Source of the DNA: a bacterium
Lineage (GTDB): Bacteria > JACRDZ01 > JAQUKH01
Reading direction: 5' to 3'
Assembly: GCA_028719205.1 (NCBI GenBank)
Contig: JAQUKH010000012.1
Coordinates: forward strand, 1-58,891
Length of the DNA: 58,891 nt
Shown here piece by piece: positions 15,410 to 22,937 of the stretch (positions are counted from its first letter, which is position 1; every line of letters begins with the position of its first letter). The notes under the pieces were generated by a model, which was not told the DNA's origin, did no database searches, and saw only the letters and a program-made list of their open reading frames with translations. The position numbers and the translations under genes are program-made.

Positions 15410-15976
15410 ATGAATATGCTTGAATCTCTTTTTGTTACATTATTGCCAACAGGATTTTTAATTGTTTTGTTTGGCGGAGAGGAATTGTTGCGGCGTAAAA
15501 ATATTGATATGGGAGGTGAGCCGCCAATTGGTAAAGTGCTTTTTTCCAGCAGTAAGTACTCAATTATTCTTCTTTGGGCCGCTATGGTGGTGCACAGTTG
15601 GGGAATAAACCTTTCTTTTATTAAGGTCCCCGGGTTATTTAAATGGATAGCTTTATTTCTATGGATTTCAGGATTCGGGTTGTTGTTTACCGGGCGATTT
15701 GGGCTTGGAAACGCTTTTCGGATCGGGTCTCCCAAAGAAAGTACGAGTTTGAAGGTTGATGGATTATTCAGATTCAGCCGTAATCCGATGTACCTTGGGG
15801 TGTACACAACATTACTCGCATCAGTTTTATACACATTAAATCCCTTCTTGTTCGTCATTGGGATATTCGTGGTTATTGTTCACCACAAAATTGTGCTGGC
15901 GGAGGAACAGTATTTGCAAAAAATTTTTGGTGAACTTTATACGGAATATTGTTATCATGTAAGGCGGTATCTCTAG
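15410..15976 (+). CDS. isoprenylcysteine carboxyl methyltransferase-like membrane protein
   Basis: A 188-residue integral membrane methyltransferase of the ICMT/PEMT type. It has about five hydrophobic segments and the C-terminal SAM-binding signature: FSRNPMYLGVY, then the EE pair in LAEEQYLQKIFG and the end YTEYCYHVRRYL. Such bacterial proteins methylate lipids or other small hydrophobic substrates; the substrate here is unknown. The ribosome site is GGAGG about 20 bases upstream, which is far, and an AGAG nearer. It is the first gene of a cassette. Confidence 0.85.
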   Translation: MNMLESLFVTLLPTGFLIVLFGGEELLRRKNIDMGGEPPIGKVLFSSSKYSIILLWAAMVVHSWGINLSFIKVPGLFKWIALFLWISGFGLLFTGRFGLGNAFRIGSPKESTSLKVDGLFRFSRNPMYLGVYTTLLASVLYTLNPFLFVIGIFVVIVHHKIVLAEEQYLQKIFGELYTEYCYHVRRYL

Positions 15977-16022
15977 AAACTGCTTATTCGTCTTCCTTGT
16001 CTTTTCCGAAAAGAGGTTTATT

Positions 16023-16277
16023 ATGAGTTTACACGAAACTTTCAATCAATCGGGGTTCTCGAAATTCCTTAACAGTCCGTCGGGCCGCTTCTTTCGTTTG
16101 GTCGCAGGAGCAGGATTTCTCCTGGCCGGCTTTGTATATCGGAACCATACGCTCGGGGTGGTATCCATGGTGTGGAGTGTTTTTCCATTGAGCGCCGGAG
16201 CACTTGACATTTGCTACATCAGCGCTGTTTTGGGTGGCCCGCTGTCTGGCGCAAAGATCCGTAGTAAGTACAAGTAG
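16023..16277 (+). CDS. DUF2892-like small membrane protein
   Basis: An 84-residue protein with two hydrophobic segments (RLVAGAGFLLAGFVY and VVSMVWSVFPLSAGALDICY) and a glycine-rich end. This resembles the DUF2892/YgaP-type inner membrane proteins, which start near a [ST]-x-x-G-R-x-x-R segment, seen here as SPSGRFFRL. Function unknown. It follows the methyltransferase by 46 bases, with an AAGAGG ribosome site, and ends at an attC-like site. Confidence 0.7.
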   Translation: MSLHETFNQSGFSKFLNSPSGRFFRLVAGAGFLLAGFVYRNHTLGVVSMVWSVFPLSAGALDICYISAVLGGPLSGAKIRSKYK

Positions 16278-16329
16278 TTACAGTGAAACTGGCGCTGCTT
16301 AGCGGTGCGGCTTATTTCAGGCGTTATAA
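16275..16329 (+). other. attC-like recombination site, degenerate
   Basis: The site overlaps the stop of the preceding gene. TGAAA pairs with TTTCA and CGCT with AGCG around GCTT. The closing box is GCGTTATAA, of which GTTA fits GTTRRRY; the opening box TAGTTAC is weak. The next ORF starts 19 bases downstream. Confidence 0.42.
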
Positions 16330-16348
16330 ATAATATTTAGGAGATATT

Positions 16349-16539
16349 ATGTTATACGTTATTTATGAAGAAAAAAATGAAAGTGTTCCACTACATCCGG
16401 ATTTATTTTTATTGGTGGATTTTTAAAGATCTGGAATGATGCTGTTTCTTTAACACACAAAGTGAATGTTCCTGAACAAATTTTAGGAATAAAGAATGAT
16501 TTAAAAGAAAACTCAATTGATTTGTATGGATATGAATAA
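16349..16539 (+). pseudogene. frameshifted small gene before the SecY homologue
   Basis: An ATG with a GGAG ribosome site opens a frame (MLYVIYEEKNESVPLHPDLF) that stops after 25 codons. A one-base shift in a T-rich stretch near 16410 restores an open frame ending at TAA 16537-16539 (KIWNDAVSLTHKV to IDLYGYE). The intact product would be ~62 residues. The final bases ATGAATAA overlap the SecY start. A sequencing error in the homopolymer could explain the break. No family recognised. Confidence 0.5.
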
Positions 16540-18016
16540 ATTAATAAAATATTTTGAAAGCATTCCAGCATGTTTAAAACATGAAGAAAAATATCCTGTT
16601 AAAGATCTTTTAATATGGATGTTTAAAAATGGAGAAATAAAAAAACGGCTATTAATAACATTTGGAATTCTGGTTGTTTCATGGATATTATCTTCTATCC
16701 CTTTACCCGGCATTGATTTAGTAGTTTTCCAAAGTTTTTATAAAGGAACAATAAATGGTAATTCAATAATTGCAATGTTTATGGGAACTTATAGAAGAAT
16801 GTCAATCTGTTCGGTGGGTTTAATGCCACTTATTAATTCGTGCCTGATAATACAAATATTATCATCTGTAATACCACCGCTAAGAAAATTATCTTTTGGG
16901 GGAGAAACAGGCAGAGAACGCATCTCCAAATATACATATATTTTAACCATAATACTTACTGTTATCCAAACATATTACATTACTTTATGGCTTGAGTCAT
17001 TAAAATCATCAGCTGGGAATATAGTCCAAAATCCGGGTTTGGGGTTTAAAATAGTTTGTATTATTACTGTGTTAGCTTCAGTAATGTTTATGCTTTTCAC
17101 CGCAAATCTTATTAATCAATTTGGGATTGGAAACGGTTTTGTGCTTATACTTCTTTTCCCTTTAATTATTGAGAATGTTTCACATGGTTTATTATGGCCC
17201 TTAAAAAAAACAAATTATACTGATAATATAACAATGTTAAGAATAATATTTTTCATTGCTTCTATTATAATAACTTATGGAATGTTTTATTTTACAAGAA
17301 TGGCAAAAAGCATAAAGATCAAAAGAGAAAACTTTGCTGCCATTTCGATCCTGTTCCGGCCTACCTTTATAGGAGGGATGCCTGTATTATTAGCTTCAAC
17401 TATTCTTACCAGATCTGATATGTTAACATCTTTTTTAAAAAATAACCCTATACAGATAGAATATAATTCAATTAGTTGGATTATATTCAAGTGTATTTTG
17501 GTTTTTGTTTTAACATATGTATATATTCTGGTTGTTTTTAGCAGCGATAGTTTACAAAAACAAATGGGAAAATATGGATATGATCTTGTTGACAATGAAA
17601 ATAAACCAGCAGATGATTATTTTCTGGAAATTCTTTCAAAAGTTATGTTTGCAACAGCAATGTTTCTTATCATATTAAATTTAATTCCCGATATATCCAG
17701 AAAAATATTTACGCAATTCTATTTAGGGATATCAGTATTTTCGATATTTGTCATTATTTTTTCAGATACTCTGGACCAACTTATATTTTATAAGGATAAA
17801 GAAAATTCCGGGACAAAAGATTGGAGTATTTGTTATACCGCTTTTGATGAAATAGACGCGGAAATAAAAAAGGGATATTTAAGGGATAAGGGTTTTCCTG
17901 CGCTTGTTAAGCCATACCGTTATTCCTGGGGTATGCCGATAAGGACTATTATTGATCAGTATCAGATATATGTCCCCTCTGAAATGAAAGATAATGCGAG
18001 AAATTTAATAATATGA
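16532..18016 (+). CDS. divergent SecY-like translocase paralogue
   Basis: A 494-residue polytopic protein with about ten membrane segments. SecY-like marks are the N-terminal IPLPGID following the first membrane helix, and PPLRKLSFGGETGRERISKY followed by TYILTIILTVIQTYYI, which mirrors the SecY P-x-L-x-x-L-x-x-E-G-x-x-G-R-x-K-I-x-x-Y-T-R pattern. Key ribosome-binding loops are altered. I chose the ATG at 16532, which overlaps the stop before it as ATGAATAA. It is very AT-rich and lies in the accessory island, coupled to a lipoprotein. It is probably an accessory channel; no SecA2 is nearby. Confidence 0.75.
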   Translation: MNKLIKYFESIPACLKHEEKYPVKDLLIWMFKNGEIKKRLLITFGILVVSWILSSIPLPGIDLVVFQSFYKGTINGNSIIAMFMGTYRRMSICSVGLMPLINSCLIIQILSSVIPPLRKLSFGGETGRERISKYTYILTIILTVIQTYYITLWLESLKSSAGNIVQNPGLGFKIVCIITVLASVMFMLFTANLINQFGIGNGFVLILLFPLIIENVSHGLLWPLKKTNYTDNITMLRIIFFIASIIITYGMFYFTRMAKSIKIKRENFAAISILFRPTFIGGMPVLLASTILTRSDMLTSFLKNNPIQIEYNSISWIIFKCILVFVLTYVYILVVFSSDSLQKQMGKYGYDLVDNENKPADDYFLEILSKVMFATAMFLIILNLIPDISRKIFTQFYLGISVFSIFVIIFSDTLDQLIFYKDKENSGTKDWSICYTAFDEIDAEIKKGYLRDKGFPALVKPYRYSWGMPIRTIIDQYQIYVPSEMKDNARNLII

Positions 18017-18723
18017 AAAACAAAATTATTTTAATATATCTTTTGCCGATACTTTTCCTGGGCTGCTCTTCTGATTCAGTCGTTTCTCGCAAACGACAAT
18101 ATAATGAAGAACCCTTGTTCGGTAATATCGAAAAAACTGATTATCAAAAACAAGCCGATACTCGATTTATTCAAGAAGTTATAACGGAATCCGGCAATAA
18201 AGAAGCTGCTACCGGCAATACACTGAAAAGTGCCTGGAATTATTACTATAAAGGTGACTACTCATTGGCTATGAAAAGGTTTAACCAAGCTTGGCTGCTC
18301 GATAATAATAATGCTGAGGTTTTCTGGGGTTTTGGTTTAATAATGGGGATAAGGGCATGGAGTGAAAACCCGGGAAAAAACTTAAGTGAATCCATAAAGT
18401 TTTTAGAAAAGGCAAATGAGTTGTTTAAAGATAATCCTAATCTGCTGATAGATCTCGCTCATTCCGAAATAATGCTGGGGAATTTTTTAAAAGATAATAA
18501 GAGGGAAGAATTCCAAAACCATTTTGATAAAGCGAGAAGTTTATTCCAAAAATCGGAAGGATTAAATAAAAATATCCCTTTACTTTATTTAAATTGGTCA
18601 CTTTTGGAATTCTTTGAAAAAAAATATGCAGAGGCTAAAGTTAAATTAGATATTGCAAAGAAAATGGGATTTAAACCGGATCTTAACTATGAAAAAGATC
18701 TGGAAAAACATTTAAAAAAATAG
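18013..18723 (+). CDS. TPR-repeat lipoprotein
   Basis: A 236-residue lipoprotein. The signal peptide ends in a lipobox LFLGC at about residue 17-19. The rest is helical with TPR-like units (SAWNYYYKGDYSLAMKRFNQ; SIKFLEKANELFKDNPNLL; HFDKARSLFQKSEGL; LEFFEKKYAEAKVKLDIAKK). TPR proteins usually hold protein partners together. Its ATG overlaps the SecY stop (ATGA), so the two are co-translated and may work together in export or envelope assembly; that is inference. Confidence 0.82.
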   Translation: MKNKIILIYLLPILFLGCSSDSVVSRKRQYNEEPLFGNIEKTDYQKQADTRFIQEVITESGNKEAATGNTLKSAWNYYYKGDYSLAMKRFNQAWLLDNNNAEVFWGFGLIMGIRAWSENPGKNLSESIKFLEKANELFKDNPNLLIDLAHSEIMLGNFLKDNKREEFQNHFDKARSLFQKSEGLNKNIPLLYLNWSLLEFFEKKYAEAKVKLDIAKKMGFKPDLNYEKDLEKHLKK

Positions 18724-18875
18724 CTATTTTGCCCGTTCTATATATTTTTCTGTCCTTGTATCAATTTTAACGAGTTCCACTTCATTGATAAAGAACGGGA
18801 CGCTTACGGTTATTCCTGTTTCGAGTTTCGCGGGTTTTCCGCTTCCGGATACGGTGTCTCCCTTGAATGTCAGGG
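18724..18875 (-). pseudogene. fragment of the efp 3' end, copy 2 (efp')
   Basis: About 150 bases matching the efp 3' end (19728-19870) in the same orientation. From about 18781 to 18867 I see no mismatch (for example GGGACGCTTACGGTTATT, GGATACGGTGTCTCCC). It breaks off after TTGAATG. It is much fresher than copy 1 at 9078. With the full efp it brackets the Txe/YefM pair as direct repeats. Confidence 0.9.
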
Positions 18876-18928
18876 ACATTGGTTTCTAGTGATACTAACT
18901 ATAAACAAAAAAATAAAAATAGCCAGGA

Positions 18929-19195
18929 TTATTCATAATGCGTCCACATACGGATTATTTTTACTGTTTTCTTTTCAGGGAGGACCTGATAAACAAGGCG
19001 GTGTTGAATATTGATCCGCCGTGAATAAGCTCCGGACAGGTCTCCGACTAATTTTTCAAATGAAGGTGGTTGTTTAAAGGGGTTTTCTTTTAATAAAGCA
19101 AGAAGGATTTCCGCTTTAGGTTTTAGTCCGGAAGCGGAAAGTTTTTTAGCATCTTTTTGGGCCTGCTTTGTAAAGACAAGCTGCCAATTCACCAT
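18929..19195 (-). CDS. Txe/YoeB-family toxin
   Basis: An 88-residue mRNA interferase-type toxin: start WQLVFTKQAQKDAKKLSASGL, middle PFKQPPSFEKLVGDLSGAYS, and the catalytic C-terminal SRRINIQHRLVYQV and RMWTHYE. These residues (Arg, His, final Tyr) match the Txe/YoeB active site, which cuts mRNA in the ribosome. The gene overlaps the antitoxin gene by 7 bases. Two dead relatives lie at 8418 and 14358. Confidence 0.93.
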   Translation of the reverse strand: MVNWQLVFTKQAQKDAKKLSASGLKPKAEILLALLKENPFKQPPSFEKLVGDLSGAYSRRINIQHRLVYQVLPEKKTVKIIRMWTHYE

Positions 19196-19431
19196 TTTAA
19201 TTCCTTATTGCATTTTTCTATGGGTGTTTTAAGGCCTTTTTGGATAGATTCTCTCATTTTAGGGATCGACAAAAGATATAAAGTTTCTTCTATAGCCCGC
19301 CAATCCCCTTCAGAAATTAAAACAGCTTTATTCCTTTTTCCTGTTATTTGAATAGGTTCATGTGATTCAGCGGTTTTGTCCACCAATTTATAAAGTTGAG
19401 ACCTTGCCTCGCTGGTTGTAAGTGTGGTCAT
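19189..19431 (-). CDS. YefM/Phd-family antitoxin
   Basis: An 80-residue antitoxin with the N-terminal Phd/YefM DNA-binding fold (TTLTTSEARSQLYKLVDKTAE, then PIQITGKRNKAVLISEGDWRAI) and a disordered C-terminal toxin-binding tail. It binds the Txe toxin and, with it, represses the operon. A GGAGG ribosome site precedes the ATG. A palindrome between the promoter boxes is a good operator candidate. Confidence 0.92.
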   Translation of the reverse strand: MTTLTTSEARSQLYKLVDKTAESHEPIQITGKRNKAVLISEGDWRAIEETLYLLSIPKMRESIQKGLKTPIEKCNKELKW

Positions 19432-19452
19432 ATTTTGCTACCTCCATGGATA

Positions 19453-19480
19453 GCGTACTATATAACGTACGCAATGTCAA
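19453..19480 (-). promoter_or_regulatory. Txe/YefM promoter with operator palindrome
   Basis: On the minus strand TTGACA (19480-19475) is followed by GCGTAC and GTACGC arms (19472-19467 and 19458-19453) spaced by 8 bases. The arms occupy the promoter spacer, as expected for autorepression by YefM. The -10 box is weak. Confidence 0.6.
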
Positions 19481-19495
19481 GTTGTTTTTTGCGTT

Positions 19496-19620
19496 AATTG
19501 TAGGGGCGACCCGCGGTCGCCCGAATGTAACTGATAATGAACGCAAAACAAGGGATATCGGACAGAATGTGAATACCATCGGAGGATTCACCGGAGGGCG
19601 ACCGCCGGTCGCCCCTACGG
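19496..19620. repeat. composite GTAGGGGC repeat with inverted hairpin ends
   Basis: The left end AATTGTAGGGGCGACC forms the hairpin GGGCGACC/GGTCGCCC; the right end carries GGGCGACC/GGTCGCCC then CCTACGG, in inverse order. About 125 bases in all, so the unit looks like a MITE with terminal hairpins. An ORF can be drawn through it but reads only repeat sequence (GATRGRPN, GGRPPVAPTGG). Confidence 0.7.
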
Positions 19621-19654
19621 GAGGGTCATTAATTGTGGGAATTATCAGGCTATT

Positions 19655-19688
19655 TAAAATAAAAAAGGGCGATTAATAAATCGCCCTT
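19655..19688 (-). terminator. rho-independent terminator of efp
   Basis: AAGGGCGATT (19665-19674) and AATCGCCCTT (19679-19688) form a perfect 10-bp stem. Read on the minus strand it is followed by TTTTTTATTTT, so it ends the efp transcript. Confidence 0.85.
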
Positions 19689-19720
19689 CAATTTGAAAAT
19701 TATCTTCGAAAATATTTATA

Positions 19721-20281
19721 TTATTTCGCCCGTTCTATATATTTTTCCGTCCTTGTGTCAATTTTAACGAGCTCGCCTTCATTGATAAAGAACGGGACGC
19801 TTACGGTTATTCCTGTTTCGAGTTTCGCGGGTTTTCCGCTTCCGGATACGGTGTCTCCCTTGAATGACGGGTCAGTTTCGATCACTTTTAATATGACCGA
19901 GGCCGCCATATCTACTCCTATAGGCTTTTCTTCAAAGAAAACTATTTTTACCGTTTGATTTTCCGTAAGGAATTTCCACGTGTCGCCGGTCTGCTCTTTT
20001 CTTAATTCAATCTGTTCAAAAGTATCATTGCTCATAAAAGTAAAAGTGTCGCCTGATTTGTATAAAAACTGTACTTCTCTTTCTTCATAATCTGGTTCCG
20101 GGAATTTTTCACCGGCCTTGAAGGTCCTTTCTATCACGCTTCCATCACTAAGATTTTTTAATTTAGTCCACACTACCGCCTTGCGCATCGCGGTTTTATT
20201 GTGCTGGAAATCAACAATTTCAAATATCTTATTTTCAATCCCTAACTTTTTACCTTTTGAAAAATCAGCTGTATCGATCAT
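19721..20281 (-). CDS. efp: translation elongation factor P
   Basis: EF-P (186 residues) rescues ribosomes stalled on proline runs. The three beta-barrel domains are visible: TADFSKGKKLGIENKIFEIVDF, VIERTFKAGEKFPEP, then the OB domains ending [16 protein letters not shown] and VPFFINEGELVKIDT. The tip loop, usually V-K-P-G-K-G, reads NKTAMRKA, so Met appears to stand where modified Lys34 sits, with Arg next to it. Two partial copies of the 3' end lie in the island. It is alone, with its own terminator and a divergent promoter region shared with gspF. Confidence 0.95.
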   Translation of the reverse strand: MIDTADFSKGKKLGIENKIFEIVDFQHNKTAMRKAVVWTKLKNLSDGSVIERTFKAGEKFPEPDYEEREVQFLYKSGDTFTFMSNDTFEQIELRKEQTGDTWKFLTENQTVKIVFFEEKPIGVDMAASVILKVIETDPSFKGDTVSGSGKPAKLETGITVSVPFFINEGELVKIDTRTEKYIERAK

Positions 20282-20340
20282 TTCACGTCTCCTTAAATAT
20301 TAACATTTCAATTTTTGTAGAGTATATATTATAAATCTTT

Positions 20341-20369
20341 TTCTAAAAATGTCAATAATTTGTTATAAT
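20341..20369 (+). promoter_or_regulatory. promoter of gspF, predicted leaderless
   Basis: TATAAT (20364-20369) is 7 bases before the gspF ATG, and TTCTAA at 20341 with 17-base spacing is a weak -35. No ribosome site is present before the start. Confidence 0.4.
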
Positions 20370-20376
20370 AAAAATC

Positions 20377-21561
20377 ATGCCAAATTATCACTATAAAGTC
20401 GGGACAAAAGAAGGAAAAGTCATTACAGGTGTCAAGGAAGCCGAGAACGAGCTTAAACTGCGCCAGGAAATGGAAAATAAAGGATTTTATGTTTTCGCGA
20501 TAACAAAAAAAATCGGCGGCTGGAGTAAAAAAGTAAAATTGTATGAAGTCCTGCTTTTTATACAGGAGTTGTCGGTTCTTTTAAAAGCCGGATTAACAAT
20601 GGTCCATAGCCTCGGTATTTTAAAAGAGAGGGCTGAAAATGCTTCTTTCCAGTATATTATTTCTGATATTAAAAGAGAGGTGGAAGGGGGAATGGCGCTC
20701 TCAGACGCGCTGAATGCCTATCCGCATATATTTTCAAGCATGTTTGTTTCAGCGATAAAAGTCGGTGAAACAAGCGGTAATCTGGTTAGTATCCTGGAGA
20801 GGCAATCCGCTTATTTAAAAAAGATAATGTCCGTGCGGCGGACGGTGATCGCGGCTTTGATCTATCCTATAATACTTTTGACTATTTCCATATCGGTTGT
20901 GATCGTTCTTCTGGCATTTGTTGTCCCGACCTTTTCCAAATTATATGAAGACATGCACAAGGCTTTGCCGCCGGCTACCGTATTTTTATTATCTGTCAGC
21001 CATTTTGTGAAAAGTAATTTCCTGCTTCTTACCATAATTATTTTTTCGGCATTCTATGCCTTAGTTCTCTGGTACCGGACAGAAAAGGGAAGAATAACCG
21101 CTGACAGTTTGAAATTAAAAATACCTCTTATAGGCAATATCCTCGCTAAATATTCACTTTCACAATTAACAAAAATGCTTGCCACGGTACTCAGGGGAGG
21201 TATTCCTTTAATTACTTCATTAAAAGTCGCGGGAGAAACACTGGAAAATAAATATCTGAGTGCCTGTATAAAGGAGATCATCCCCAAAGTGGAAGGCGGG
21301 ATGAGCCTTGCCGAATCTATGAAGGATATAACCATAGTGCCGAATATGACTATTGAAATGATCGCTGTCGGCGAGGCTACGGGATCGCTTGAAGAGATGC
21401 TTGAGAATATTTCCAATTTTTACGATGAAGAAATTGATATGTATGTGGCTTCTTTTACCGCGTTAATAGAACCGCTGATGATCCTTTTTATGGGATTATT
21501 GGTCGGGGGGATCGTTATCACGATGTATCTTCCTATTTTCCAGATGGCAAGCGGATTCTGA
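20377..21561 (+). CDS. type II secretion / type IV pilus inner-membrane protein (GspF/PilC)
   Basis: A 394-residue inner-membrane platform protein of type II secretion or type IV pilus assembly. It has the N-terminal YHYKVGTKEGKVITGVKEA domain, two T2SSF domains each with F-x-x-x-L-x-x-L-x-x-x-G segments (FIQELSVLLKAGLTMVHSL; LTKMLATVLRGGIPLITSL) and GGMALSDAL/GGMSLAESM, and three membrane helices, the last ending IVITMYLPIFQMASGF. No gspE or pilin gene is adjacent, so the other parts are elsewhere. Confidence 0.93.
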   Translation: MPNYHYKVGTKEGKVITGVKEAENELKLRQEMENKGFYVFAITKKIGGWSKKVKLYEVLLFIQELSVLLKAGLTMVHSLGILKERAENASFQYIISDIKREVEGGMALSDALNAYPHIFSSMFVSAIKVGETSGNLVSILERQSAYLKKIMSVRRTVIAALIYPIILLTISISVVIVLLAFVVPTFSKLYEDMHKALPPATVFLLSVSHFVKSNFLLLTIIIFSAFYALVLWYRTEKGRITADSLKLKIPLIGNILAKYSLSQLTKMLATVLRGGIPLITSLKVAGETLENKYLSACIKEIIPKVEGGMSLAESMKDITIVPNMTIEMIAVGEATGSLEEMLENISNFYDEEIDMYVASFTALIEPLMILFMGLLVGGIVITMYLPIFQMASGF

Positions 21562-21660
21562 AAAAAGGTCACCAGCGAAAAAAGTCACAATGTCACCAGT
21601 CTCAACGTCACCATTATTAATTTTTTACTTGTGACTTGTGACTTTTAAACTTGTGACATT
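21562..21660. repeat. GTCACAA-family inverted repeat, copy A
   Basis: Left half holds AAAGTCACAATGTCACCAG and AACGTCACC; right half holds ACTTGTGACTTGTGACTTTT and AACTTGTGAC, its inverse. The halves could fold into a long imperfect hairpin. A close relative is at 23966-24044 and a decayed one at 6533. Confidence 0.7.
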
Positions 21661-21688
21661 TTTAAAATTTTATAACGGGTTAATTAAA

Positions 21689-22435
21689 ATGAAAGTCAGG
21701 GAAATAATCGATGCTTTTGTGGACTTCATATGGCCGCCTAAATGCCTGATTTGTGATAATAGTTTGGAGGATGGAAAAAAATTTATTTGCGATGAATGTG
21801 CTAAAGGTGTTAATTTGTTTTCTCCGCCTTTTTGTTTCCATTGCGGTAAACCTCTATTTTATTCCGGCGATCTTTCGGAAAGGCTATGCGCCCCATGCAA
21901 AGAAAAAAAAGGCCATTTTGACCGTGCGTTTATTATTGGGAGTTATGAAAATAGCCTGAGAGAGGCGGTACATCAGTTTAAATATAATAAAAAGGCCGCG
22001 TTACGAAAATATTTTTCAGTTTTAATTAATGATTATGTCGAAAAAAATAATGTTTTGGATAAAGTTGATGTTATTGTTCCGGTTCCTTTATTTTTAACAA
22101 AAAAAAGAGAACGCGGTTTTAATCAGTCAGAACTTCTGGCTAAGGAAATTTCAAAAAAATGGAGTTTGCCCGTTTCAACAAAAAATCTTTATCGCGCCAG
22201 GCATACCGAGCCCCAGTATAACCTGGATTATACCGGGCGTGAAAAGAATATTAAAGGGGCCTTTAAACTGAAAGATAAAGATATTATTGAAGGGAAAAGG
22301 GTCCTTCTCATAGATGATGTTGTTACGACTGGCGCGACGATCAATGAGTGCAGCCGTATTTTAAAAAATGAAGGGAAGGCGAAAGACGTTTTTGTCCTTT
22401 CCCTGGCAGGTAAACTGCTGGATTACAGACTTTAA
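21689..22435 (+). CDS. comF: ComF family phosphoribosyltransferase-like protein
   Basis: ComF (248 residues) is a DNA-uptake-associated protein with an N-terminal zinc finger and a phosphoribosyltransferase fold. Cys pairs are visible as PPKCLICDN, FICDECAKG, FCFHCGK and LCAPCKEK. The later YKYNKK-like QFKYNKKAALRK, PVPLFLTKKRERGFNQSE and the PRPP loop VLLIDDVVTTGAT are all present. The ATG at 21689 is chosen because the frame upstream reads through the repeat. In competent bacteria ComF helps bring in single-stranded DNA. Confidence 0.92.
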   Translation: MKVREIIDAFVDFIWPPKCLICDNSLEDGKKFICDECAKGVNLFSPPFCFHCGKPLFYSGDLSERLCAPCKEKKGHFDRAFIIGSYENSLREAVHQFKYNKKAALRKYFSVLINDYVEKNNVLDKVDVIVPVPLFLTKKRERGFNQSELLAKEISKKWSLPVSTKNLYRARHTEPQYNLDYTGREKNIKGAFKLKDKDIIEGKRVLLIDDVVTTGATINECSRILKNEGKAKDVFVLSLAGKLLDYRL

Positions 22436-22534
22436 AATTTTTTTGTTGATTTGTCTTAAATTTAGGAGTACAATTCCTGTGTTTTTATTAATTGATCTGG
22501 TAAAATTTTAAAAAGAAAGGGGGCGATTAAAATA

Positions 22535-22816
22535 ATGAAAAAGAACATGATAAAGCTGATTGTAGTGGCTCTTTTGATATCTCCGATGTTATCTTCCTGT
22601 AATACTAAAAAATTAGAGGAAGAAATTGCAAGCCTTAAACAGGAAGTTGCAACTTTAACTTCTGAAAAGTCCGCGGCGGAAGCTCAGGTAAAAGAATTAA
22701 CCATTAAGTGTGAAGAAGCAACAAAGGCTAATGATGACTTGAAGGCTGAGTTAGAAAAAGCTAAGGCTCCTAAAGCCAAGGCTCCGGCAGCTCCAGCAAA
22801 AAAACACAAGAAGTAA
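22535..22816 (+). CDS. small coiled-coil lipoprotein (Lpp-like)
   Basis: A 93-residue lipoprotein. After a signal peptide with the lipobox LSSC (Cys near residue 22) comes a heptad-rich coiled coil (LEEEIASLKQEVATLTSEKS), then a Lys/Pro/Ala tail ending AKKHKK. This is the layout of Braun-type lipoproteins that link the outer membrane to peptidoglycan through a basic end, but homology cannot be claimed. It has a strong AAAGGGGG ribosome site and its own terminator, so it is likely abundant. Confidence 0.8.
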   Translation: MKKNMIKLIVVALLISPMLSSCNTKKLEEEIASLKQEVATLTSEKSAAEAQVKELTIKCEEATKANDDLKAELEKAKAPKAKAPAAPAKKHKK

Positions 22817-22844
22817 AAAAGAACTACTATATATTAATGTGAAT

Positions 22845-22875
22845 GGGCCGATTATTAAATCGGCCCTATTTTTTT
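22845..22875 (+). terminator. rho-independent terminator after the small lipoprotein
   Basis: GGGCCGATT (22845-22853) pairs perfectly with AATCGGCCC (22858-22866) around ATTA, followed by TATTTTTTT. Confidence 0.9.
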
Positions 22876-22937
22876 GGATTCAATTTTTATTGATTATAAA
22901 ACTATGCTGTGGTAAGATTTGGGATAAAAGGAGCCAA

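Noticed and set aside
19422-19676. An 84-codon frame on the plus strand
   Set aside because: It reads through the composite GTAGGGGC repeat and against the start of the YefM gene; the protein text (GATRGRPN, GGRPPVAPTGG) is translated repeat DNA.
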